A DNA stretch of 64,000 nt from Sphingobacteriales bacterium. GTDB lineage: Bacteria; Bacteroidota; Bacteroidia; Chitinophagales; Chitinophagaceae. The DNA lies in NCBI GenBank assembly GCA_004144175.1, contig SEFT01000003.1, positions 1 through 64,000 of the forward strand. Reading direction: 5' to 3'. The notes below the pieces were generated by a model. That model was given only the letters and a program-made list of their open reading frames with translations. It searched no databases and was not told the DNA's origin. Shown here one piece after another: positions 54,628-62,076 of the stretch (position 1 is its first letter; each line of letters begins with the position of its first letter). A program made the translations under genes and the position numbers.

Positions 54628-55014
54628 ATGGCAACAACGAAGAAAGCTAAAGCACCCAAACCTACCGACGAAGAGCTGGTAAAAGAATACATGGATAAGC
54701 TGGATCATCCGCTCAAAGCAGAAATAGAAGCCATACGGTTGATCATAAAAGGCGCCGATAGCAAGATATCGGAACGCATCAAGTGGAATGCCCCCAGCTA
54801 CTATACCAATGCAGACCTGGTAACATTCAACCACCGCGACCAGAAGCGCGTACATGTTGTATTCCACCACCCTGCCATCGTACAGATATCATCCCCATTG
54901 CTGGAGGGCGACTATAAGGATAGGCGTATGCTTTATCTGGAAAACATGACTGCTGTAAAATCGCATAAAAAAGAGCTGGAGCGTATCATGAAAGAGCTTG
55001 TGGCTCTTGCCTAG
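54628..55014 (+). CDS. DUF1801-domain protein
   Basis: 128 residues. The signature is clear: VKEYMDKLDHPLKAEIEAIRLIIKG, then SERIKWNAPSYY, and VHVVFHHPAIVQISSPLLEGDYKDRRMLYLENM. The N-terminus is basic (MATTKKAKAPKP), as often in this YdhG-like family. Function unknown; the family is frequent next to VOC and SRPBCC genes. It is the last gene of the operon and is followed by a strong terminator (55037-55081). Confidence 0.9.
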   Translation: MATTKKAKAPKPTDEELVKEYMDKLDHPLKAEIEAIRLIIKGADSKISERIKWNAPSYYTNADLVTFNHRDQKRVHVVFHHPAIVQISSPLLEGDYKDRRMLYLENMTAVKSHKKELERIMKELVALA

Positions 55015-55036
55015 GGATAACCGGAAAATCTGATCA

Positions 55037-55081
55037 TAAAATACACGCGCCGCTCATGTTAGAGCGGCGCTTGTATTTTAT
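55037..55081. terminator. Bidirectional intrinsic terminator
   Basis: A long inverted repeat of about 20 bp with one mismatch (55037-55056 region with 55062-55081 region), GC-rich centre and A/T-rich arms. It ends the SRPBCC-DinB operon and the convergent C10 protease gene. Confidence 0.85.
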
Positions 55082-55096
55082 GATTTTAAGAACGTG

Positions 55097-56941
55097 TTAT
55101 TTAGAGATCGTCACTTGCTTGCCAATGCTCACCACACCAGCCTGTATAGCCACAAAGTAAGTACCCCGCGCCATATTACTTACATTCATATCAACTGTAG
55201 ATTTTCCTTTTATATCCATATTCACCACGATACGGCCTGTTACATCTGTCAATACTACTCTATCAGCAATCAAGCCCGCGAGGTCGATGTGTAAAATATC
55301 AGCTGCCGGGTTAGGATATATGCGCACATCATTTACGGAAGACACTTCTGCAACACCGGTAGCAATATCAGTAATGGTCACTTCCAGCAGGTAGGTACCC
55401 TTTGCACCGGCAGTAACCGGGATCACTTTAAAGAAGGCACTGCTGCCACCATTTACCGTCATCGGGTTCGCAAGCGTCACGTCGTTATAGCTATTCAGCG
55501 ACAGTTTAGACGTATTCGCGGCAAATTTTGCATCAACACTATACGTTTTTCCATTTGCGCTGCTTTTGCTGTCGTGTACGCGTGCAGTTACTTTATACCG
55601 GCTTCCGTTTGCAGGCATATCTACTTCGTAGTAGTCTTCATCTGATGCATTGTGGAAGTTAGCATCCAGGTTTGCTACACCTTTATTGTTAGACATACCG
55701 GGTGCTGGCACCACCTTAGCAGTTGCAGATGCATTATTCGATTCATAGTTGTCGGGCACGATAGCGCCTGGTGCCTGTATACCTACAATAGCCCTTTGGT
55801 TGGAGGTATAGTTACCCGTACCGCCTCCTGTACCACCGGTACCCGGCGCCAGGTTATCTACACTGAAGTAGCCATTATACATGCCACCCCAGCCCCAGTT
55901 CATATGGAAGTTCTGCGTAGCGTCATAACCATCGCAAACCCAGGCATGTCCTGCGCCTGCACTAGGGTCGGTACCTGCATAGTATACAGGTCTGCCTTCG
56001 TCCAGTTCTTTGGTCAGTTTACTTTTCCATTGCGCGGTGCTAAAGTCGCTGCGTTTCAATCCGGCTGCACCTGTATAACCAAAATATGTTTTCAAAGCAT
56101 GCTCTGCCGAGGGCGCACCACTATAGTACTCCAGCGATTGTGCAGCACTACCGCTTACACCATAGTTCATCTCTACAGCTATACCGGCATGAAGCATCAA
56201 CGTACCAACAGCCTGCAATTCCGCCGCTGTGCTGGTAGCGGAAAGCTGACTCGGCATATTTGCCCATGCATAAGTAGTGGCTGCATAATTGGCCGAAAGT
56301 GTACCGAAAGAGGCGTGATTATATGATGAACTGCCAATACCCTTCGTAGGGTAGCTCCAGTAGTTCATCAACTGCGCCATGGTAGTAGCTACGCAACCGG
56401 TAACTGTAGATTGCGAACCGGACTTAGGGCATAGTGAATTATAGTACGGATTCTGATTCCATTTTGTAGTAAGCAGAGGGCCGGCTATTGTTGTTTTGTT
56501 TTGTGCACCGGTGGATTGGCCGGCCAGCAAATAGGTCCACGCGCCGGTTACTTCCCCGTCGGCTTTCAGGTTGTTCGTTATTACGTATGCTATCTGATCT
56601 GCATATTGTTGCAGCCACCATCCTGCATGCGCAGGTATATTATTGGGTTCAAATATACTTTCTGTAGAGTAGCCCAGTACAGGCTTTACCTGGTCATCTG
56701 CCGATACGATCACAAAACCGCCACTGCCGGCATTGAACACGTAAAAACAACTGGTAGCAGACGCCTGCGATCTGTTTGTATATACCAGTTGAAGGTCTTC
56801 AGCTTTTGTAACGCCTTCCGGCACTTTTGCTGCCATGAAATTGTAGCCGGCTTTTTGAGCGGTAGCTACATCGACAGATTTTGCAAATGCGTCTGAGCCT
56901 AGTGCACCAAGCGCAAGGAAAAACAAGTAGAGCTTTTTCAT
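55097..56941 (-). CDS. Second C10 (streptopain-type) cysteine protease with T9SS sorting domain
   Basis: 614 residues, a paralogue of the 27713-29554 protein. Signal peptide 1-20; Spi-type propeptide to about residue 150 (AGSGGFVIVSADDQVKPVLG). Catalytic Cys183 in VTGCVATTMAQLMNYW and His332 in GAGHAWVCDGYDA, followed by the WGWGG loop. After about residue 390 comes a beta-sandwich (NLDANFHNASDEDYYEVD) and a T9SS type A signal (VRIYPNPAADILHIDL, ending GKQVTISK). Unlike the first protease, no small partner gene follows; the next element is a terminator. The two proteases differ in the linker region, so they may have different substrates. Confidence 0.92.
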   Translation of the reverse strand: MKKLYLFFLALGALGSDAFAKSVDVATAQKAGYNFMAAKVPEGVTKAEDLQLVYTNRSQASATSCFYVFNAGSGGFVIVSADDQVKPVLGYSTESIFEPNNIPAHAGWWLQQYADQIAYVITNNLKADGEVTGAWTYLLAGQSTGAQNKTTIAGPLLTTKWNQNPYYNSLCPKSGSQSTVTGCVATTMAQLMNYWSYPTKGIGSSSYNHASFGTLSANYAATTYAWANMPSQLSATSTAAELQAVGTLMLHAGIAVEMNYGVSGSAAQSLEYYSGAPSAEHALKTYFGYTGAAGLKRSDFSTAQWKSKLTKELDEGRPVYYAGTDPSAGAGHAWVCDGYDATQNFHMNWGWGGMYNGYFSVDNLAPGTGGTGGGTGNYTSNQRAIVGIQAPGAIVPDNYESNNASATAKVVPAPGMSNNKGVANLDANFHNASDEDYYEVDMPANGSRYKVTARVHDSKSSANGKTYSVDAKFAANTSKLSLNSYNDVTLANPMTVNGGSSAFFKVIPVTAGAKGTYLLEVTITDIATGVAEVSSVNDVRIYPNPAADILHIDLAGLIADRVVLTDVTGRIVVNMDIKGKSTVDMNVSNMARGTYFVAIQAGVVSIGKQVTISK

Positions 56942-57068
56942 TATCAGGAAATGACTAAAAATTGAATTTGGGAAAAGGTAAATATAACGAAAGACAACGA
57001 TACATTCAATATATCAGCCCGCTATGGCTGGCTTGGTATTTTTAAATGCTTGAGAAAATGATCTGTGT

Positions 57069-57200
57069 ATGGAACGGGATTCTATAAAAAACATCAAACG
57101 TGTAAAAGCAATTTTTGGGGTAGTAACAGCCCTATTCAGTCTGGCAATTGCCATCCAGCAGGTATATCACCTGAAGAAGGGCGATATGTCACAGGCTTAG
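57069..57200 (+). CDS. 43-residue single-span membrane protein
   Basis: ATG at 57069, TAG at 57198. The peptide has a charged start (MERDSIKNIKRVK), one hydrophobic helix (AIFGVVTALFSLAIAI) and a short basic tail (QQVYHLKKGD). A 63-codon frame overlapping in another frame is less protein-like. The gene is bracketed by upstream space and a strong terminator (57206-57248) that fits its end, which supports a real gene. The orientation rule (positive residues inside) is ambiguous because both ends are basic. The role is unknown; small single-span proteins often regulate larger membrane complexes. Confidence 0.65.
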   Translation: MERDSIKNIKRVKAIFGVVTALFSLAIAIQQVYHLKKGDMSQA

Positions 57201-57205
57201 TCAGA

Positions 57206-57248
57206 AAAGGTCCTTGCTTGTCGAAAACATTGACAAACAAGGACCTTT
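57206..57248 (+). terminator. Intrinsic terminator after the 43-residue ORF
   Basis: A 17-bp stem (57206-57222 with 57232-57248, one mismatch) and a 9-nt loop are followed by a short T-rich tail. It ends the transcript of the small membrane protein. Confidence 0.82.
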
Positions 57249-57334
57249 CTCTTTAACGGCCGTTTAATATGTCATTAGCATGACAATTGCGGTGTGTAAA
57301 TAACAGAACTTATCGGTGTATTAGAAAGCTACCG

Positions 57335-58060
57335 ATGGGTCTTGCCAATTACATCCCGATTGCTACCGGCTTGTTCTGCGCGTTCTTCTTTGTTGAGATA
57401 TTTCAACACTGGCAAAAGCACAGGCAATCCCTCCACCTACTGTGGTGGACGGCCGGGATATTCTTCTACGGCGCGGGTACCATCCCGGAGAGTATTCATA
57501 CGTTGTCAGGATACCATCCCGCCAACTTCAAAGCCTGGTATATACTTGGAGCTATATTAGGAGGCGCACCGCTGGCGCAAGGTACCGTATATCTGTTGAT
57601 GAAGCGCAAAACGGCGAACCTGCTCTCGATCATATTGATACTCGTATTTATCGCCAGTTCTATACTGGTCATTCTGTCGCCTTTAAAACCGGTTGACGAT
57701 AGATTCATCAAATTGAGTGGTAAGCTTTTTGAGTGGCAGTTCATTCGCTACATCACACCATTTATCAATCTGTACGCATTCATCTTCCTGGTGGGTGGCG
57801 CTATTTATTCAGCCTTCCTATATTCAAAAAGCAGCATCGACAAAAGCAGGTTTTGGGGAAATGTGCTCATAGCCATCGGTGGCCTGCTTCCCGGGCTCGG
57901 CGGCTCGTTATCCAAGGTGGGCGGTCATATCGAGATCCTGCACATTACAGCGCTATTGGGCATATCCTGTATACATGCCGGTTATCAGACCATCCGGTCG
58001 AGCAGTTTGCCATCTATATATGCAGCACAGGCCAAGCCCGACCAATCGGAGCTTAGCTAA
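57335..58060 (+). CDS. Polytopic membrane protein of unknown function
   Basis: 241 residues from the ATG at 57335; the frame is open upstream but the first residues are not membrane-like. There are seven to eight hydrophobic helices (for example YIPIATGLFCAFFFVEIF, WWTAGIFFYGAGTI, NLLSIILILVFIASSILVIL, YITPFINLYAFIFLVGG, ILIAIGGLLPGLGGSLSK, ITALLGISCIHAGY). No family motif is recognised. Its helices and loops resemble seven-helix sensor-type domains (7TMR-like) without an attached signalling domain. It is downstream of the small membrane protein and its terminator, so it is likely an independent gene. Confidence 0.65.
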   Translation: MGLANYIPIATGLFCAFFFVEIFQHWQKHRQSLHLLWWTAGIFFYGAGTIPESIHTLSGYHPANFKAWYILGAILGGAPLAQGTVYLLMKRKTANLLSIILILVFIASSILVILSPLKPVDDRFIKLSGKLFEWQFIRYITPFINLYAFIFLVGGAIYSAFLYSKSSIDKSRFWGNVLIAIGGLLPGLGGSLSKVGGHIEILHITALLGISCIHAGYQTIRSSSLPSIYAAQAKPDQSELS

Positions 58061-58078
58061 TCATGTTAGTGCATATAA

Positions 58079-58330
58079 CTATTCTGCTGCGCTTATACTA
58101 CAATCTGCGGTGCCCAACAAGCCGAAAAAACTTTTATATACATCTTCAGAGCCTTTGCAGCGGTCTTTTGCTTCCTTCTTTTTTGCATCGTCTATATCCG
58201 TCACAAACGTTGTATCCAGTTGAGCGAGGGGAACCTTAATATTACAAGTACACTTATAGTCTTTTTTGCAGGAGGAAAATGCGGAAACCGCAAACAGGCC
58301 AAGTATAGATATTAAGGCAAAGTTTTTCAT
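58079..58330 (-). CDS. Small lipoprotein of unknown function
   Basis: 83 residues with lipobox FSSC (Cys21). The mature part is KKDYKCTCNIKVPLAQLDTTF followed by a charged helix (DIDDAKKKEAKDRCKGSEDVY) and a hydrophobic end with a cysteine. Four cysteines in about 60 residues suggest one or two disulfides. The KKDYKCTC start is common in small Chitinophagia lipoproteins. It converges with the polytopic membrane protein gene with an 18-nt gap. Function unknown. Confidence 0.75.
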   Translation of the reverse strand: MKNFALISILGLFAVSAFSSCKKDYKCTCNIKVPLAQLDTTFVTDIDDAKKKEAKDRCKGSEDVYKSFFGLLGTADCSISAAE

Positions 58331-58482
58331 ATAAGTGCTTGTAGTTATGAGGTGTAAGATAGCTATGGTTTTCCAAACCGCAAATAGCAGGCTGACAACG
58401 AGCTACTCATAAAACGAAGCAATACAGCAATAACTACGGTCTCTATTTTAAATGCTAATATGCACTTTCAATTACAGGCAAT

Positions 58483-59520
58483 ATGGAATTCGGCATCAGC
58501 ACCTTTGGAGAAATAGTACCCGACAAGTCGGCAGGCAATGCTGTTAATGCACACCGGCGCATACAGGAATTGATAGAAGAAGCAAAACTGGCCGATCACA
58601 TTGGCCTGGATGTATACGCACTGGGCGAACATCACCGCGAAGACTACGTAGTGTCGGCGCCTGAAGTGGTGTTGGCAGGTGCAGCCGCCGTTACCAAAAA
58701 CATCAAGCTATCGAGTGCAGTTACGGTACTTAGCTCAGCAGATCCCGTACGTACCTTCCAGAACTTTGCAACCCTCGACCTGATATCAAGCGGACGTGCC
58801 GAGATAATGGCCGGCCGCGGATCGTTTATAGAGTCGTTCCCCCTGTTCGGCTACGATCTGGACGATTACAATGAACTCTTTACAGAAAAGCTGGGAATGC
58901 TCCTGGCCATTAACAAACAGGAAAAGCTATCCTGGAAGGGACAATTCAGGACCGGCTTCTCCCAAACAGGCATCTACCCCCGCCCCTACCAGCAGCAGCT
59001 ACCCGTGTGGATAGCCGTTGGCGGAACACCGGCATCTGTTGCAAGGGCGGGCGCTTTAAACCTGCCATTGACGATTGCCATACTAGGCGGCAACCCGAGG
59101 CAGTTCGCGAGCCTTACGCAGCTATACCGCAAAGCAGCGGCTGAAGCAGGGCATGAGGTGAGCAAGCTACAGCTGGCCATCAACGAACATATGTACCTGG
59201 CCGAGACGGGAGAAAAAGCCGCTAATGAATTTTGGCCCATCTACGAGAAGATTATGAATAAGGTAGGCCGCGAGCGCGGCTGGTCGCCCATGAGCCGCCA
59301 GCAATTTGAGTATATGCGCTCACCCGATGGTCCGCTTCTGGTAGGTAGTCCCGAAGAGGTAATAAATAAGCTTGCAGACCAATATTCCTATTTCAACAAT
59401 ACCCGCTTCCTGGCCCAGACTATATCCGGAGATATACCGCACGAGAAGTTGCTCAACTCAATAGAATTATTTGGCACAGTAGTAGCACCTGCCGTACGCA
59501 AGCGTTTGGAGACAGCATAG
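58483..59520 (+). CDS. Luciferase-like (LLM class) flavin-dependent oxidoreductase
   Basis: 345 residues. TIM-barrel flavin monooxygenase of the bacterial luciferase family: FGISTFGEIV at the start, DVYALGEHHREDYVVSAPE, SSAVTVLSSADPVRTFQNFATLDLISSGRAEIMAGRGSF and WIAVGGTPASVARAG. It should use reduced FMN and oxygen, or act as an F420-type reductase; substrate unknown. It has no signal peptide. The downstream mnmH gene begins 51 nt after its stop on the same strand, so the three genes to selD may share transcription, but this one is functionally distinct. Confidence 0.93.
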   Translation: MEFGISTFGEIVPDKSAGNAVNAHRRIQELIEEAKLADHIGLDVYALGEHHREDYVVSAPEVVLAGAAAVTKNIKLSSAVTVLSSADPVRTFQNFATLDLISSGRAEIMAGRGSFIESFPLFGYDLDDYNELFTEKLGMLLAINKQEKLSWKGQFRTGFSQTGIYPRPYQQQLPVWIAVGGTPASVARAGALNLPLTIAILGGNPRQFASLTQLYRKAAAEAGHEVSKLQLAINEHMYLAETGEKAANEFWPIYEKIMNKVGRERGWSPMSRQQFEYMRSPDGPLLVGSPEEVINKLADQYSYFNNTRFLAQTISGDIPHEKLLNSIELFGTVVAPAVRKRLETA

Positions 59521-59571
59521 GCAAACTATTACATAGCCATTGCTTGCCTGTCGTATCTTTACAGGCAAGTA

Positions 59572-60606
59572 ATGATCAGGAGTATAACGATAGAAGACTT
59601 TTTTACCATACCCGACGCGCCTGTGCTGCTCGACGTCCGCACGCCGGATGAATACAAGCATGGCCATGTACCGGGCGCGCGCAACCTGCCGTTGTTCAGC
59701 AATGAAGAAAGAGTGCAGGTAGGCACCACCTACAAGCAAGTGGGCCGCGAACAGGCCATCCTCCTGGGCTTCGACCTGACAGGACCAAAATGGTCGGGCT
59801 TCATACAGCAGGCACTGGAAATAGCGCCCGATAAAAAAGTGGCAGTACACTGCTGGCGTGGCGGTATGCGCAGCGGCGCCATGGCCTGGGCGCTCGACCT
59901 GTATGGGTTTGAAGTACACCTCATTAAAGGAGGTTATAAGGCATATCGCAAATGGGTACACCAGCAATTTGAGCTACCCTACAACCTGGTAGTGCTAAGT
60001 GGCAAAACAGGATCAGGTAAAACAAGACTACTGCAGGCGATAAGAGCACAGGGCGAACAAGTAATAGACCTGGAAGACCTAGCACAGCACCAAGGCTCCT
60101 CTTATGGCAGTATGAACCAGATGGTGCAGCCAACACAAGAACAATTTGAAAACATTTTTGCTGCGCAGCTGGAGTCGCTAAATAAAGAAACCCGCACATG
60201 GGTAGAGGACGAAAGCCTGAACATCGGCAAGCGTTTTATCCCGAGGCCATTCTGGCAACAGATGCGCGAAGCCACGCTCATCGACCTGCAGGTACCCATG
60301 GAGCTACGCATCGACCTTCTGGAAGATGAATACGGCCCGCTGGATAAAAACTTTCTGGTAGCATGTACCGAACGCATACAAAAACGGCTGGGGCCAGAGC
60401 AAACAAAGTTTGCGATAGCAGCTATACTTGACGACCGTATGCGAGACTTTGTCAGGCAAGTGCTGATGTACTATGACAAGACCTACAAGACCGGCCTCGC
60501 TACTCGAAATAATCGAAACATTTTTCCGCTGGAACTGAACAACAATAACATTGCAGAAAACGCCGCCATTATACTCAGCTATATGAACCGCCTGCCTGCA
60601 CAATAA
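59572..60606 (+). CDS. mnmH: tRNA 2-selenouridine synthase
   Basis: 344 residues. The N-terminal rhodanese domain has the active-site Cys94 in AVHCWRGGMRSG; the C-terminal P-loop part has GKTGSGKT (144-151). The enzyme replaces sulfur with selenium at the wobble uridine (mnm5s2U to mnm5Se2U) and uses selenophosphate. Its selenium donor is made by the gene 16 nt downstream (selD), so substrate maker and user are adjacent. The length and motif order are normal for the family. Confidence 0.96.
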   Translation: MIRSITIEDFFTIPDAPVLLDVRTPDEYKHGHVPGARNLPLFSNEERVQVGTTYKQVGREQAILLGFDLTGPKWSGFIQQALEIAPDKKVAVHCWRGGMRSGAMAWALDLYGFEVHLIKGGYKAYRKWVHQQFELPYNLVVLSGKTGSGKTRLLQAIRAQGEQVIDLEDLAQHQGSSYGSMNQMVQPTQEQFENIFAAQLESLNKETRTWVEDESLNIGKRFIPRPFWQQMREATLIDLQVPMELRIDLLEDEYGPLDKNFLVACTERIQKRLGPEQTKFAIAAILDDRMRDFVRQVLMYYDKTYKTGLATRNNRNIFPLELNNNNIAENAAIILSYMNRLPAQ

Positions 60607-60621
60607 AAAAGCACAACTATA

Positions 60622-61668
60622 ATGGACACCGTAACGACAGAAGTAAAACTCACACAATACTCGCACGGCGCAGGCTGCGGCTGTAAGATAAGCCCTGCCA
60701 TACTGGATAAGATACTGCACAGTAATATAGCAGCCATACCCGACGCCCGCCTGCTGGTAGGCAACGATAAGCGCGACGATGCTGCTGTGCTGGACATGGG
60801 CAATGGCACGGCGCTCATCTCCACTACCGACTTCTTTATGCCAATCGTCGACGATGCTTACGACTTCGGGCGTATAGCTTCCGCCAATGCCATTAGCGAT
60901 GTGTACGCTATGGGCGGCAAGCCCGTACTAGCCATCGCTATACTCGGCTGGCCGATTGATAAGCTACCACCAGAAGTAGCGCAACGTGTGCTGGAAGGCT
61001 CGAGGGCCGTATGTGCAGAAGCAGGCATCACACTCGCAGGTGGCCATAGCATTGATTGCCCCGAGCCGGTATTTGGATTGGCGGTAAATGGCATTGTCGA
61101 CATACCCAAGCTGAAACAAAACTCTACCGCTACAGCCGGGTGTAAGCTATACCTGACAAAAGCACTGGGTGTAGGCATCCTATCGACTGCGCAGAAGAAA
61201 GGCTTGCTGCGCGAAGAAGATGCTGCTATTGCATTAAAGAGCATGACCACGCTTAACAAGCTGGGCGAAGTGTTTGGGCAAATGCCGTACATAAAAGCCA
61301 TGACCGATGTAACAGGTTTTGGGTTGCTCGGGCACCTGTCTGAAATGTGCGAGGGCAGCGGTGTATCGGCAGTAATTGAATTTGATAAAGTGCCGGTAAT
61401 AGCTTCACTACCCTATTACCTCGAAAAGAAATGCTTCCCCGGCGGTACTACCCGCAACTGGAATAGCTACGGCCACAAAATAGGCGCTGTGACGGATGAG
61501 CAAAAATACATACTCGCCGACCCGCAAACCAGCGGCGGATTGTTGGTAGCAGTAGCGGAAGATCATGCAACGGAATTTGAAGAGACAATGCGCGGCCATG
61601 GGTATGAGATGCGATCTTTCGGTAAACTAGTACAGCTGCAAGAAAGCAGTTTGATAGAAGTGATGTAG
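60622..61668 (+). CDS. selD: Selenophosphate synthase
   Basis: 348 residues. It makes selenophosphate from selenide and ATP. The active-site segment SHGAGCGCKISP contains Cys19 (the position that is selenocysteine in some homologues) and Lys22. TDFFMPIVDDAYDFGRIASANAISD and FGLAVNGIV follow as in the AIR-synthase-like fold. It is co-transcribed with mnmH. No selA, selB or selenocysteine tRNA is seen in the window, so the visible use of selenium is tRNA selenouridine. It ends at a terminator hairpin (61699-61744). Confidence 0.97.
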   Translation: MDTVTTEVKLTQYSHGAGCGCKISPAILDKILHSNIAAIPDARLLVGNDKRDDAAVLDMGNGTALISTTDFFMPIVDDAYDFGRIASANAISDVYAMGGKPVLAIAILGWPIDKLPPEVAQRVLEGSRAVCAEAGITLAGGHSIDCPEPVFGLAVNGIVDIPKLKQNSTATAGCKLYLTKALGVGILSTAQKKGLLREEDAAIALKSMTTLNKLGEVFGQMPYIKAMTDVTGFGLLGHLSEMCEGSGVSAVIEFDKVPVIASLPYYLEKKCFPGGTTRNWNSYGHKIGAVTDEQKYILADPQTSGGLLVAVAEDHATEFEETMRGHGYEMRSFGKLVQLQESSLIEVM

Positions 61669-61698
61669 TGCAGAATTTATAGCTGTACGTATAAGAGC

Positions 61699-61744
61699 AA
61701 AGACATGTTTCGTCGAATGAAGTAGGCAGAAACATGTCTTTTTT
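61699..61744 (+). terminator. Intrinsic terminator after selD
   Basis: A 12-bp perfect stem (61699-61710 with 61730-61741) has a 19-nt loop and a T-run to 61744. The loop contains the sequence cgtcgaatgaagta, which recurs almost exactly at 61753-61766. Confidence 0.8.
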
Positions 61745-62076
61745 CGTCTATTCGTCCAATGAAGTAAAAAAAGCAGCATATAAGTCGGAGTATTGTATCA
61801 TCAAATAAGCGCTACGTTTTTCCGTATACGCTTGTTCTGATAGAAAACCTTTCCTTTTACTACCATAAAACTTATCAATATGCTCCGTTTCTTCTCACCT
61901 GTTTAAACATACAATAAAAGCTTCTGACCATCGCATGCACTTATGCTGCAATCATTGGTTCAGCACTGGCGCATAGATACAATTTACAGCACGCCTGCAA
62001 GCGCTGCTATAGGATCGTTTTGTCTTCCATCATCATACTATCAACCATTATCCAAAAAACCAAAATCCAAAACCTT
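61745..62076. other. Intergenic region before the LamG protein gene
   Basis: About 330 bases, AT-rich in the first part. It includes the second copy of a 14-base direct repeat (61753-61766) and the leader of the LamG-type gene. No ORF of merit, no RNA gene and no strong hairpin other than the selD terminator are seen. Confidence 0.5.

Noticed and set aside
57065-57256. 63-codon frame overlapping the 43-residue membrane protein
   Set aside because: It runs through the terminator hairpin and lacks protein-like features; the 57069-57200 frame is better supported.
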